This document shows, piece by piece, positions 52,046 through 60,670 of a stretch of DNA of 64,000 bases. Made by a program: the position numbers and the translations under genes. A model generated the notes under the pieces. The model saw only the letters and a program-made list of their open reading frames with translations. It had not been told where the DNA came from and did not search any database. This stretch comes from Microbacterium sp. AB (lineage in GTDB: Bacteria > Actinomycetota > Actinomycetes > Actinomycetales > Microbacteriaceae). The stretch is taken from NCBI RefSeq assembly GCF_032878875.1, contig NZ_CP118157.1, forward strand, positions 1,860,001 to 1,924,000, given 5' to 3'. The number at the start of each line of letters is the position of its first letter. Within the stretch, counting starts at the first letter, position 1.

Positions 52046-54370
52046 TCACTCGATGCCGAGCACCTTCGAGCGGAAGGCGCGCCCAGCCCGGCCCGTGAGC
52101 CGATCGCCGGCGCTTCCGAGGGGGTCGTCCGTGATCATGTACGTCCACGTCGCCGACGGACGCCGTAGCCCGAGCTCCTCCAGGTCGCGGCCGACGTCAT
52201 CCGGGCTCAGGCATGCCACGAAGTCCGCGGCATCGCGGAAGACCTTCTCGAAGAAGCCTGCGAACTCGCGAAGGGCGATGCGATGGAACTCGTCGGAAGG
52301 TCGCTGGCCCGCGAGGGCACGCAGATGTATCCCGTCCCGGACCTCCTGGAGCAGGGCGAGATGATCGGTCCAGTGGTCGTCTAGGTGGAAGAGCAGCACG
52401 CTCCGGACCGCTCCGGCCGTCGCGTCACGCCCTCTGCCCGCCTCCAGCAGCGCCAGATGGTCCGGGAGCTCGCTCCGCAGCGCTCCGACCGCCGCGTCTT
52501 CCGCCTCGAGCGCGTGGCGCCGTGCGAGGACGGCGGCGCGCTGCGCGGAGATCGCGCGGCTATAGACCCATGTGGCTCGGTGCCGATCGCGCCGCACCCC
52601 CGCGGCGATCCGCTGCGACGCGTCCACGATCGCGCGTCGGCGTGCCTGCGCCATCCCCGCACCGCGCCGCGCGACCTCCGCGAGCAGATGCGCCGGCGCG
52701 TGCGCCTGGACGAGCTCGTCAGCGAGCGCCGCCATGAGGACGCTCGAGCCGGGGTCGCCCTGCCTGCCCGCCCGCCCGCGGAGCTGGGCGTCGAGCCTGC
52801 CCGACGGGTACCTGCCCGCCGAGACCACGGCGAGCCCGCCTGTCGCCACGACGCGCTCGCGGTCGCCCTCGTCGGCGCCGCCCAGGCGGACATCCGTCCC
52901 GCGGCCCGACATCTGGGTGGAGATCGTCACGGCGCCGTGCTCACCGGCGCGCGCGACGATCGACGCCTCGTCGGCGTCGTTCTTCGCGTTCAGCACCCGC
53001 GGCTCGATCCCGGTGCGACGAAGGGCATCGGCGAGGGACTCCGACTCGGCGACGCTCTGCGTCCCGACGAGGACGGGCTGCCCTCCCCCGTGACGTGCGA
53101 CGACCTCGTCGACGACGGCCGTCGTCTTCTCGATCCCGGTGAGGAACACGCGATCGGGCTCGTCGGCCCTCCTGTTCGGCTCTCGTCGTTCGACGCGCCC
53201 CGCCGGGAGCTCGTAGAACTCGAGCAGGTCTTCGGCCACCGCCAGCATGGTCCCGCTCATGCCCGTCAGCGTGGCGTACGAGCGGAGGAGATCCTGAATG
53301 GTGATGCTGTCCAGGATGATGCCCGGCGTGCTGATCGCGAGGCGTTCCTTCGCCTCCACGGCGGCCTGCAGACCGTCGGGCCAGCGTTGCAGACGGGCGA
53401 CTCGGCCCCGGCTCGTGCTGACGAGCCGAACGGCGTCGCCCTCGACGAGGTAGTCCACGTCGCGTCGGAGGAACACGCGTGCGTGAAGAGCGAGGTTGAC
53501 GCGCGTGAGGATGTGGATACTGTCTTCCGCGAAGAGGTTCTGGCCGCCGAGCATCCCCTCGATCGCGTCGATTCCCCGGTCCGTCAGCGAGGCGGTCGCA
53601 TGGTCCGCGTCAACGGCGAAGTCCCGCCCCTCTTGGAGCCGCTCGACAAGACGCGTCGCCTCGTCCGTCTCGGGCCCGCGAGCGGCGTCGCTCCCCGCGA
53701 GGACGAGCGGGACCATGGCCTCGTCGATCATCACGGCGTCGGCCTCGTCGACGATCGCGACGTCGAGGACGGGCCGCACGCGCTCCGCCGGGTCGACGAC
53801 GAAGCGGTCTCGGAGGACATCGAAGCCGATCTCGCCCACCGGCGCGTACACGACGTCGCTGCGGTACACGCGCCGCCGGACGTCCTGAGGCGTCTCCTGG
53901 CCCACCCAGGCCACGCTCATGCCCAGAAGCGCGAACAACGGGCCCATCCCCTCCGCATCACGTCGGGCGAGGTAGTCGTTCACCGAGACGACGTGCACGT
54001 GGCGGCCCTCCGCGGCGTGCACCGCAGCCGCGAGCGCCCCCACGAGCGTCTTCCCCTCGCCCGTGTCCATCTCCACGCCGTGGCCCGTGACCAGCGCGCA
54101 GCAGGCCAGCAGTTGCTCATCGAAGGCCTCCACGCCGATTGTGCGTCGCGCGGCCTCGCGCAGGGCGGCGAGCAGCCGCGCCGGCGGGGGCTCCGCGTGC
54201 GCCGCCCGGACGGACGTCGCCACGACCGCCTTCACCTCTGCATCGCTGCCCGCGCGCATCTCGTCGGCGAGGAACGCGGCTCGTCCGACCACGGGCGCGA
54301 ATCGCCGGAACGACACGCTGCCCGGCCGCCCGATCGCCCGGGAGAGCCACGACGGCGCACCCGGCCTCAT
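52046..54370 (-). CDS. secA2: Accessory Sec translocase SecA2, actinobacterial type
   Basis: A 774-residue SecA homologue that would drive export of a subset of proteins through SecYEG. The ATPase has Walker A GVEMDTGEGKTLVGALAAA (~100; MDTGEGKT where SecA1 usually has MKTGEGKT), DEAD in IVDEADAVMIDEAMVPL (~208), PVLVGTQSVAESE and MSGRGTDVRLGG (~493), LRGRAGRQGDPGSS. Unlike SecA1 it lacks the C-terminal zinc-binding tail. The ATG at 54370 overlaps, as ATGA, the stop of a possible 12-codon ORF. In typical relatives rarA is followed by the DUF349 region, so secA2 appears inserted; a diverged repeat flanks it. Confidence 0.9.
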   Translation of the reverse strand: MRPGAPSWLSRAIGRPGSVSFRRFAPVVGRAAFLADEMRAGSDAEVKAVVATSVRAAHAEPPPARLLAALREAARRTIGVEAFDEQLLACCALVTGHGVEMDTGEGKTLVGALAAAVHAAEGRHVHVVSVNDYLARRDAEGMGPLFALLGMSVAWVGQETPQDVRRRVYRSDVVYAPVGEIGFDVLRDRFVVDPAERVRPVLDVAIVDEADAVMIDEAMVPLVLAGSDAARGPETDEATRLVERLQEGRDFAVDADHATASLTDRGIDAIEGMLGGQNLFAEDSIHILTRVNLALHARVFLRRDVDYLVEGDAVRLVSTSRGRVARLQRWPDGLQAAVEAKERLAISTPGIILDSITIQDLLRSYATLTGMSGTMLAVAEDLLEFYELPAGRVERREPNRRADEPDRVFLTGIEKTTAVVDEVVARHGGGQPVLVGTQSVAESESLADALRRTGIEPRVLNAKNDADEASIVARAGEHGAVTISTQMSGRGTDVRLGGADEGDRERVVATGGLAVVSAGRYPSGRLDAQLRGRAGRQGDPGSSVLMAALADELVQAHAPAHLLAEVARRGAGMAQARRRAIVDASQRIAAGVRRDRHRATWVYSRAISAQRAAVLARRHALEAEDAAVGALRSELPDHLALLEAGRGRDATAGAVRSVLLFHLDDHWTDHLALLQEVRDGIHLRALAGQRPSDEFHRIALREFAGFFEKVFRDAADFVACLSPDDVGRDLEELGLRRPSATWTYMITDDPLGSAGDRLTGRAGRAFRSKVLGIE

Positions 54371-54405
54371 CCGCACCGTCCTCGCGCCGCCCGTCCTGCT
54401 TTCAT
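54367..54405 (-). CDS. Putative 12-residue leaderless ORF overlapping the secA2 start
   Basis: MKAGRAARGRCG on the minus strand; TAGGGT lies exactly six bases before its ATG, and its TGA stop overlaps the secA2 ATG (ATGA). If translated, it would deliver ribosomes to secA2. Low complexity and short length make this tentative. Confidence 0.35.
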   Translation of the reverse strand: MKAGRAARGRCG

Positions 54406-54411
54406 GACACG

Positions 54412-54417
54412 ACCCTA
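54412..54417 (-). promoter_or_regulatory. -10 box upstream of secA2
   Basis: TAGGGT on the minus strand. A transcript beginning seven bases later would start at the ATG of the 12-codon ORF. No TTGACA-like -35 is seen. Confidence 0.35.
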
Positions 54418-54439
54418 GGCCCGCGGTACGCGCCGACCT

Positions 54440-54472
54440 CCCCAGGCTCGTCGCGATCTCCGACACGGTCTG
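54440..54472. repeat. Imperfect direct repeat, copy upstream of secA2
   Basis: Diverged copy of the 33-base stretch next to rarA (27 of 33 identical). Here the -10 hexamer of the rarA copy has been altered by a base change (CT-A-GT to CT-C-GT). The 278-base region 54406-54683 otherwise holds only the two divergent promoters. Confidence 0.55.
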
Positions 54473-54616
54473 TTCCCGCCGTCGGCGAATTCGGCGACGT
54501 CGCCTCCGTTCACCTGACGGATTCGACCCGACTCGTCGTCCGAACCGGGTCGTTCTCGTCATTCGAGGCCCCGAACGGACGCGGTCCGCCCCGTCCGTCG
54601 CCCGGGGCGCGCCGTT

Positions 54617-54645
54617 TTGGCTGCGCGTACCGTGCGGCGTAGTCT
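54617..54645 (+). promoter_or_regulatory. Promoter of the small anchor protein and DUF349 genes
   Basis: TTGGCT, a 17-base spacer and TAGTCT, the best two-box promoter in the window. A start about seven bases later leaves a leader of about 30 bases before the TTG at 54684. Confidence 0.65.
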
Positions 54646-54683
54646 CTTCCCCGGCTCAGACCGAGGGAGCGAAGGAGAATCCG

Positions 54684-54983
54684 TTGGCCACCGGTAAGAA
54701 CCGTGACGATCGCGAGGCGCGTCAGCGCGTACGAGCGTACGAGGCCCGCACCCGGCTGCACGACGCTCAGGTCGCGCGCCGGAAGCGCGACAACATCGTC
54801 TCCATCGGCGCCGCGACCGTCATCGTCGCCGCCGCGATCGGCGCTCAGGCGCTCTTCTACTCCGTCGGGCCCGGCGCGCCGGAGCCCGCCGTCTCGCCGT
54901 CGCCCTCGGAGACGAGCGCACCCGCTCCGCTCGTCACGCCGGAGGGCTCGACGCCCTCGCCCGCCGCGACGCCGGCCGAGTGA
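54684..54983 (+). CDS. Short single-span membrane protein resembling a cyclophilin anchor without its catalytic domain
   Basis: A 99-residue protein: a basic helical N-terminus (~1-37, REARQRVRAYEARTRLHDAQ), one membrane helix (~38-59, SIGAATVIVAAAIGAQALFY) and an extracytoplasmic tail rich in P, S, A and T. In many actinobacteria the gene in this place, next to rsh and DUF349, encodes a membrane-anchored peptidyl-prolyl isomerase with just this kind of N-terminus. Here the stop follows the linker and no isomerase domain is seen before the next gene. TTG start with AAGGAG five bases upstream. Function unknown. Confidence 0.75.
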   Translation: MATGKNRDDREARQRVRAYEARTRLHDAQVARRKRDNIVSIGAATVIVAAAIGAQALFYSVGPGAPEPAVSPSPSETSAPAPLVTPEGSTPSPAATPAE

Positions 54984-55071
54984 CCCGCGCGGCCCGCGAC
55001 GGGGCGTCGACGCGTACTAGGCTGGGGCCGTCCTGTCCCCCTCCCGCGGGATCCCGCGCAAGGAGATTCCT

Positions 55072-56700
55072 GTGTCGACTTCCGATCACACCCCCGAGAA
55101 CGACTCCGCGCCCCGGCCGGCGGACGAGCCGACCGTCGACGCGGATGCCGGCGTCGCGGACCCCCTGACGGCGAAGGCCGTCGCGGACAGCGCCGTCTCC
55201 GAAGGCGGCCAGGTGCCGGCGCCGAAGACGGATGCCGCGGAGGGACAGGAGGACGCCCCGGGGCCGATCGAGGCCGCGCCCGCCGCCCCGGAGACGGAGG
55301 CCGCACCCGCTCCCGCACTAGAGGAGCCATCTGCCGCGCCCGCCCCGGAGACCGCGCCCGCGCCGGAGACCGCGCCCGCGCCGGAGCCCGCGCCCGCCGT
55401 GACGGAGACCGCGCCCGCCGCTCCCGCCGCGGAAGAACCATCTGCCGCGCCCGCCACCCCGGGCGCCGTGGTCATCGAGGAGACCTGGGCGCAGGTCACC
55501 GAGAACGGCGTCGTCTCCGTCCGCGAGGCGGAGGGATGGCGTGTCGTCGGCGAGTATCCGGACGGCACCCCGCAGGAGGCGCTGGAGTACTTCGCGCGCA
55601 AGTTCGCCGACCTCGAGTTCAAGGTGCGGACGCTCGAGCAGCGTCACACGCGGGGCGGCGCGTCGGCCGGCGATCTGCGCAGCCAGGCCGCCCGTCTCCA
55701 GGGCGACGTCCGGGGCGCCGCCGCGGTCGGCGACCTGCAGGGACTCGAACGCCGCCTCGGCACGCTCGTCGAGACGCTGGCGGAGGCCACGGCCGAAGAG
55801 GCCGCCGCCGCGCGCGCGGCGGTCGAGGCCGCCGTCGTCGAGCGCACGGCGATCGTCGAGAAGGCGGAGGAGCTGGCCGCCCGCGATCCCCAGTCGGTGC
55901 AGTGGAAGCAGGCGACGGCCGACCTCGCCGATCTCTTCGCCGCGTGGCAGAGCCATCAGCAGAACGGCCCCCGCCTTCCGAAGGCTCAGGCGCAAGCGCT
56001 CTGGAAGCGGTTCCGCGACGCGCGCTCGACGGTCGAGCGTCGCCGCAGGGCGTTCTTCGCCGAGCTGGACGAGGTGCACAAGGCCGCGCGCGACGTGAAG
56101 AACCGGCTCATCGAGCGCGCCGAGGCCCTCGCGCCGCAGGGCGAGGACGGCATCCCCGCCTACCGCGGCCTGCTCGACGAGTGGAAGCGCACCGGACGCG
56201 CGGGGCGAAAGGCCGACGATGCGCTCTGGGCACGTTTCAAGGCCGCGGGAGACGCCCTCTACCGGGCACGCGCGGACCGCGACGCCGCCGAGCAGGCGGA
56301 GTCGGCTCCGCGCATCGAGGCGCGCACGGCGCTTCTGGAGGAGGCGAGGATCGTCGCCGAGACGAAGGACCTCACCGAGGCCCGGAGGATCCTCACCGGC
56401 ATCCAGCGCCGCTGGGACGAGGTCGGCCGCATCTTCCCGCGCGACGTCGAGCGGGGTCTCGACGATCAGCTCCGCAAGATCGAGCAGGAGCTCAAGCAGC
56501 GCGAGGACGTCGACTGGAAGCGCAACAACCCCGAGACCAAGGCGCGGGCGAACGACCTCGGCGGGCAGCTGCGCGAGGCGATCGAGAAGCTCGAGACGGA
56601 GATCGCCGAGGCCGAGGCGACGGGCGACGCGAAGGCCGCGTCGGAGGCCAGGGAGGCCCTCGACGCACGCCAGGCCTGGCTTCGCGCGATCGGCGGCTGA
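55072..56700 (+). CDS. DUF349 domain protein
   Basis: A 542-residue protein. The first ~135 residues are low complexity, dominated by Pro, Ala and Glu with an APAPET repeat (from an 18-base tandem repeat near 55345-55400). Then WAQVTENGVVSVREAEGWRVVGEYPDGTPQEAL precedes an all-helical, charged part with several DUF349 repeats of ~70 residues, each with W..F pairs (LWKRFRDARSTVERRRRAFF, LWARFKAAGDALYRARADRD). The function of DUF349 is unclear. GTG start with AAGGAG six bases upstream. It lies by the stringent-response gene rsh as in relatives. A coiled coil is likely. Confidence 0.9.
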   Translation: MSTSDHTPENDSAPRPADEPTVDADAGVADPLTAKAVADSAVSEGGQVPAPKTDAAEGQEDAPGPIEAAPAAPETEAAPAPALEEPSAAPAPETAPAPETAPAPEPAPAVTETAPAAPAAEEPSAAPATPGAVVIEETWAQVTENGVVSVREAEGWRVVGEYPDGTPQEALEYFARKFADLEFKVRTLEQRHTRGGASAGDLRSQAARLQGDVRGAAAVGDLQGLERRLGTLVETLAEATAEEAAAARAAVEAAVVERTAIVEKAEELAARDPQSVQWKQATADLADLFAAWQSHQQNGPRLPKAQAQALWKRFRDARSTVERRRRAFFAELDEVHKAARDVKNRLIERAEALAPQGEDGIPAYRGLLDEWKRTGRAGRKADDALWARFKAAGDALYRARADRDAAEQAESAPRIEARTALLEEARIVAETKDLTEARRILTGIQRRWDEVGRIFPRDVERGLDDQLRKIEQELKQREDVDWKRNNPETKARANDLGGQLREAIEKLETEIAEAEATGDAKAASEAREALDARQAWLRAIGG

Positions 56701-56717
56701 GGAGCACGGACGCGGCG

Positions 56718-56754
56718 GCGCCACGCTCCGGACCGACCGTCCGGAGCGTGGCGC
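56718..56754 (+). terminator. Terminator after the DUF349 gene
   Basis: A perfect 16-bp stem (GCGCCACGCTCCGGAC and its complement) with a 5-base loop, 18 bases past the stop, followed by TGTCC. Confidence 0.9.
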
Positions 56755-56804
56755 TGTCCACAGGCATGCACGCCACCCCGCGGTCGACCGGCACACTGGC
56801 CCGC

Positions 56805-57386
56805 ATGCCGTCCATCGCCCCCGTGCTGTTCCCCGGACCCCGCTTCTCCGTCGCCGAGCTCCGGGCCGCGTGCCTCGACGGCGAGCTCATCCCGTTCGGC
56901 GCGGGGTATCTCCCCGCCGACGCGCCGACGCCGCCGTTCGTCCGCGCCGCCGCCATCGCTCCCTGCATCGCCTCCAGCTACGCGTTCGTGCGGCTCACCG
57001 CCGCATGGATCCATGGCGCGACGGATGAGCTCGGAGACAGGTGGGAGGTCCAGCGCGCCGTGCCGTGGCAGACGACCCGGATCGTCGACCGGAGGATCCG
57101 CTATCGCGATCAGGAGCTGCCGCCCGAGGACGGCGTGGTCCTCGCCGGCGCCACCGTCTCCACGCCGTCTCGCACGCTCGCCGACCTCGCCCGCGACGCC
57201 GTGCGTCCCGACCCCGTCGCGCACGACGCGGCGATCCGTCTCGCCGCCGACGCCTCAGCGTGCCGCGGCGCGCTCGCGTGGTTCGACGCGCATCCGCGGC
57301 GCACGCACGCCGTCGCCGCCGTCGCGTTCCTGCGCTCCGTCGGCGCAGCGGGAGACGACCGCGGTCAGGACGACGTCACGCGGTAG
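56805..57386 (+). CDS. AbiEi-like antitoxin-type protein without a visible partner
   Basis: A 193-residue protein similar to the AbiEi family (type IV toxin-antitoxin antitoxin-like) common in Microbacteriaceae: PVLFPGPRFSVAELRAACLDG, LTAAWIHGATDEL, VQRAVPWQTTRIVDRRIRYRD and STPSRTLADLARDA are recognisable. Such proteins repress and neutralise an AbiEii nucleotidyltransferase, but no AbiEii gene is near. The start is the ATG at 56805; an ATG 13 codons earlier is possible. Its last 22 bases overlap the end of rsh, convergently. Orphan members may be stand-alone regulators. Confidence 0.75.
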   Translation: MPSIAPVLFPGPRFSVAELRAACLDGELIPFGAGYLPADAPTPPFVRAAAIAPCIASSYAFVRLTAAWIHGATDELGDRWEVQRAVPWQTTRIVDRRIRYRDQELPPEDGVVLAGATVSTPSRTLADLARDAVRPDPVAHDAAIRLAADASACRGALAWFDAHPRRTHAVAAVAFLRSVGAAGDDRGQDDVTR

Positions 57387-59602
57387 ACGTCGTACACGCC
57401 GTCGATGCGCCTCACCGCGTTGAGCACCCGATCGAGGTGCACCGTGTCGCCCATCTCGAACACGTAGCGGGAGATCGCCAGGCGCTCGCGCGTCGTCGAC
57501 ACGTTCGCCGACAGGATGTTCACATGGTGCTCGCTCAGCGCCTTCGTGATGTCGGAGAGGAGCCCGGCCCGGTCGAGGGCCTCCACCTGGATCTGGACGA
57601 GGAAGACGCTCTTGGTCGTCGGCGCCCACTCGACGTCGATCATGCGCTCGGGGGTGTCCTTCAGCGCCGAGACGTTGGTGCAGTCCGCCCGGTGGACGGA
57701 CACTCCCTGGCCGCGCGTGATGAAGCCCACGATCTCGTCGCCGGGGACCGGCGTGCAGCACTTCGCGAGCTTCACGAGGATGTCGTCGGCGCCGCGCACG
57801 AGCACGCCCGAGTCGCCGCCGCGGATCTTCCGCTGCGAGACGGTCGGCGGCAGATCCAGCGGGCCGGTGACGGGCTCCACCGTCTGATGCAGCGCGGTGA
57901 CCTTCTCGAGCACCGACTGCGTCGAGACGTGCCCCTCGCCGACCGCGGCGTAGAGGGCGGAGACGTCCTCGAGATGCAGCTGGTGCGCGACGTCGCCGAG
58001 CGAGTTCTTGAGGTTCTGCAGCGGCATGCTGTTGCGGCGCATCGCTCGCGCGATGGCCTCCTTGCCCTGCTCGATCGCCTCGTCGCGACGCTCCTTCGTG
58101 AACCAGCCGCGGATCTTGTTCCGCGCACGCGAGCTCTTCACGAAGGTCAGCCAGTCCTGGCTCGGCCCCGCGTCGGGGTTCTTCGACGTGAACACCTCGA
58201 CGACGTCGCCCGAGTTCAGCTGCGAGTCCAGCGGGACGAGCCGCCCGTTGACCTTCGCCCCCATCGTCCGGTGGCCGATCTCGGTGTGCACCGCATACCC
58301 GAAGTCCACGGGGGTGGCGCCGGCCGGGAGGCCGATCACGCGGCCCTTCGGCGTGAAGACGTAGACCTCCTTGGCGCCGATCTCGAACCGCAGCGAGTCC
58401 AGGAACTCGCCGGGGTCCTTCGTCTCCGCCTGCCAGTCGCTCAGGCGTGCGACCCACGCCATGTCGGTGTCGGAGGGACGCTGGTCGCTTTGGCCCGAGG
58501 CCATCCGCTCCTTGTACTTCCAGTGCGCCGCGACGCCGTACTCCGCCTGCTGGTGCATCTCCTGCGTGCGGATCTGGATCTCGACGGTACGGCCTCCGGG
58601 CCCGATCACGGTCGTGTGGAGCGAGCGGTACAGATTGAACTTCGGCGTCGCGATGTAGTCCTTGAACCGGCCCGGGAGCGGCGTCCAGCGGGCGTGGATC
58701 GCGCCGAGCACCGCGTAGCAGTCGCGCACGCTGCTCACGATCACCCGGATGCCGATGAGGTCGTAGATGTCGTCGAACTCCCGGCCCCGCACGACCATCT
58801 TCTGGTACACGGAGTAGAGCTGCTTCGGCCGTCCGACGACCATGCCCCGGATGCGGAGCTCGTGCAGGTCGACGTTCACGTCGTCGATGACGCGCTGCAC
58901 GTACTGCTCGCGCTGCGGCGTGCGCTGCTTCACGAGGCTGTCGATCTCGTTGAAGATCTTCGGATAGAGCACCGCGAAGGAGAGGTCCTCTAGCTCCGAC
59001 TTGATGGCCTGGATGCCGAGTCTGTGCGCGAGCGGCGCATAGATCTCGAGCGTCTCGGTCGCCTTCTTCTTCGCCTTCTCGGGCGGCACGAAGCCCCAGG
59101 TCCGCGCATTGTGGAGGCGGTCGGCGAGCTTGATGACGAGCACGCGGATGTCCTTCGACATCGCCACGATCATCTTGCGGACGGTCTCGGCCTGGGCGCT
59201 CTCGCCGTACTTGACCTTGTCGAGCTTCGTCACGCCGTCCACGAGGAGCGCGACCTCGTCGCCGAACTCCGCGCGCAGGTCCTCGAGCGGGTACCCCGTG
59301 TCCTCCACGGTGTCGTGCAGGAGCGCCGCCGCGATCGCCTTGGGCCCGAGCCCCAGCTCCGCGAGGATCTCGGCCACCGCGAGCGGATGGGTGATGTAGG
59401 GCTCGCCGCTGCGCCGCTTCTGGCCGCGATGCCGCTCCTCGGCGACCTGGTACGCCTTCTCGATGATCGCGATGTCGCCGCGAGGATGATTGGCCTTGAC
59501 GGCGGCGAGCAGCCGGGAGAGATCGGCGTAACGCGGCGCCCGCGAGAAGATCCTCGGCACGAGCCTGCGAAGGCTCGTCGGGCTGGCCGTCGTGTCCGCC
59601 AT
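57365..59602 (-). CDS. rsh: Bifunctional (p)ppGpp synthetase/hydrolase (Rel/RSH)
   Basis: A 745-residue Rel. Hydrolase HD domain: ITHPLAVAEIL, AALLHDTVEDTGY (~94) and IKLADRLHNARTW. Synthetase: GREFDDIYDLIGIRVIV, RFKDYIATPKFNLYRSLHTTV (split here as FKDYIATPK and NLYRSLHTT, ~320) and VEIQIRTQEMH. A TGS domain (~395-455, VYVFTPKGRVIGLPAGATPV), a CC/zinc-finger segment (KLAKCCTPVPGD) and a C-terminal ACT domain follow. Both active sites look intact. ATG at 59602 with GGAGGAG; a 12-residue upstream extension is rejected. It is 75 bases downstream of secF. Confidence 0.97.
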   Translation of the reverse strand: MADTTASPTSLRRLVPRIFSRAPRYADLSRLLAAVKANHPRGDIAIIEKAYQVAEERHRGQKRRSGEPYITHPLAVAEILAELGLGPKAIAAALLHDTVEDTGYPLEDLRAEFGDEVALLVDGVTKLDKVKYGESAQAETVRKMIVAMSKDIRVLVIKLADRLHNARTWGFVPPEKAKKKATETLEIYAPLAHRLGIQAIKSELEDLSFAVLYPKIFNEIDSLVKQRTPQREQYVQRVIDDVNVDLHELRIRGMVVGRPKQLYSVYQKMVVRGREFDDIYDLIGIRVIVSSVRDCYAVLGAIHARWTPLPGRFKDYIATPKFNLYRSLHTTVIGPGGRTVEIQIRTQEMHQQAEYGVAAHWKYKERMASGQSDQRPSDTDMAWVARLSDWQAETKDPGEFLDSLRFEIGAKEVYVFTPKGRVIGLPAGATPVDFGYAVHTEIGHRTMGAKVNGRLVPLDSQLNSGDVVEVFTSKNPDAGPSQDWLTFVKSSRARNKIRGWFTKERRDEAIEQGKEAIARAMRRNSMPLQNLKNSLGDVAHQLHLEDVSALYAAVGEGHVSTQSVLEKVTALHQTVEPVTGPLDLPPTVSQRKIRGGDSGVLVRGADDILVKLAKCCTPVPGDEIVGFITRGQGVSVHRADCTNVSALKDTPERMIDVEWAPTTKSVFLVQIQVEALDRAGLLSDITKALSEHHVNILSANVSTTRERLAISRYVFEMGDTVHLDRVLNAVRRIDGVYDVYRVTSS

Positions 59603-59636
59603 CGCTCTCCTCCCCCTGCCCGCCGACGTGGACATC

Positions 59637-59642
59637 ATCCTA
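59637..59642 (-). promoter_or_regulatory. -10 box of rsh
   Basis: TAGGAT on the minus strand about 35 bases before the rsh ATG, in the secF-rsh gap; leader of ~27 bases containing GGAGGAG. No clear -35. Confidence 0.4.
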
Positions 59643-59677
59643 CGCCCGGACGGAGGGGCCCGAGACGACGACCGTCG

Positions 59678-60670
59678 TCACCCCTTCGCCTCGACGCGGG
59701 CGGTCTCCCGTGCGGCCAGGACGCGCGCGTCGCGCTGCGCGATCGCGGGCTCCCTCTCGCGCATGAGCGAGTACAGGGGGGCCGAGACGAAGAGCGTCGA
59801 GTAGGTCGCGACGAGGATGCCCACGAAGATGGAGAGCGAGATGTCCGAGAGCGTCTCGGCGCCGAGCCAGAACACGCCGATGAACAGGATGGCCGCCACC
59901 GGAAGCGCGGCGACGATCGAGGTGTTGATCGATCGGATGAGCGTCTGGTTGACGCCGAGGTTGACGGACTCCCCGAACGTGCGCGTCGACGTCTCGCCGT
60001 CCTCCGAGGTGTTCTCGCGGACCTTGTCGAAGACGACGGTCGTGTCGTAGAGCGAGTATCCGAGGATCGTGAGGAAGCCGATCACCGCCGCCGGGGAGAT
60101 CTCGAACCCCGCGAGCGAGTAGACGCCGATCGTGATGACGAGCACGTCGACGAGGCCCACGATCGCGGCGACCGACATCTTCCAGGTGCGGAAGTAGATC
60201 GCGAGGATGACGAAGGTCAGGGCGAGGAACACGCCGAGCCCCCACAGCGACTGCCGCGTGACGTCCGCACCCCACGTCGGGCCGATGAAGGAGTCCGCGA
60301 CCTCGGCGGCGGGCACGTCGTACGCCTCGGCGAGGGCGCTCGCGACCGAGCGCGTCTCGTCCTGCGTCATCTGCGACGTCTGCACGCGGATGTCCGACTC
60401 CCCGATCACGGTCACCCTCGCCTCGGCCTCGGGCACGACCTCCGCGACGACGTCGGTCGCGATCGCCTGGTCGGTCGACGACGGGCCGGAGACGGTGAAC
60501 TGCGATCCGCCGGTGAACTCGATCGAGAACTCCACGCCGCGCAGGAAGGGCGCGAGGATCGAGACGGCGATCAGCGCGATCGCGATGACGAACCACAGCC
60601 GGCGGCGACGGACGAACGGAACGGACGCCTTGCCGGTGTAGAGGTCGTTGCCCCACTGCGCCATGCCCAT
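59678..60670 (-). CDS. secF: Protein translocase subunit SecF
   Basis: A 330-residue six-helix membrane protein that with SecD uses the proton gradient to pull exported chains out. The first helix (LWFVIAIALIAVSILAPFL), FSIEFTGGSQF in the P1 loop, the conserved FDKVREN and TLIRSINTSIVAALPVAAI in the later helices and a C-terminal basic tail are seen. The start shares one base with secD's stop (TGATG), so equal synthesis is likely. First of two closely spaced methionines used. Confidence 0.96.
   Translation of the reverse strand: MGMAQWGNDLYTGKASVPFVRRRRLWFVIAIALIAVSILAPFLRGVEFSIEFTGGSQFTVSGPSSTDQAIATDVVAEVVPEAEARVTVIGESDIRVQTSQMTQDETRSVASALAEAYDVPAAEVADSFIGPTWGADVTRQSLWGLGVFLALTFVILAIYFRTWKMSVAAIVGLVDVLVITIGVYSLAGFEISPAAVIGFLTILGYSLYDTTVVFDKVRENTSEDGETSTRTFGESVNLGVNQTLIRSINTSIVAALPVAAILFIGVFWLGAETLSDISLSIFVGILVATYSTLFVSAPLYSLMREREPAIAQRDARVLAARETARVEAKG

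Noticed and set aside
54371..54562. Upstream N-terminal extension of secA2
   Set aside because: The extra 64 residues are a basic arginine-rich run with no family match; the ATG at 54370 gives a normal N-terminus.
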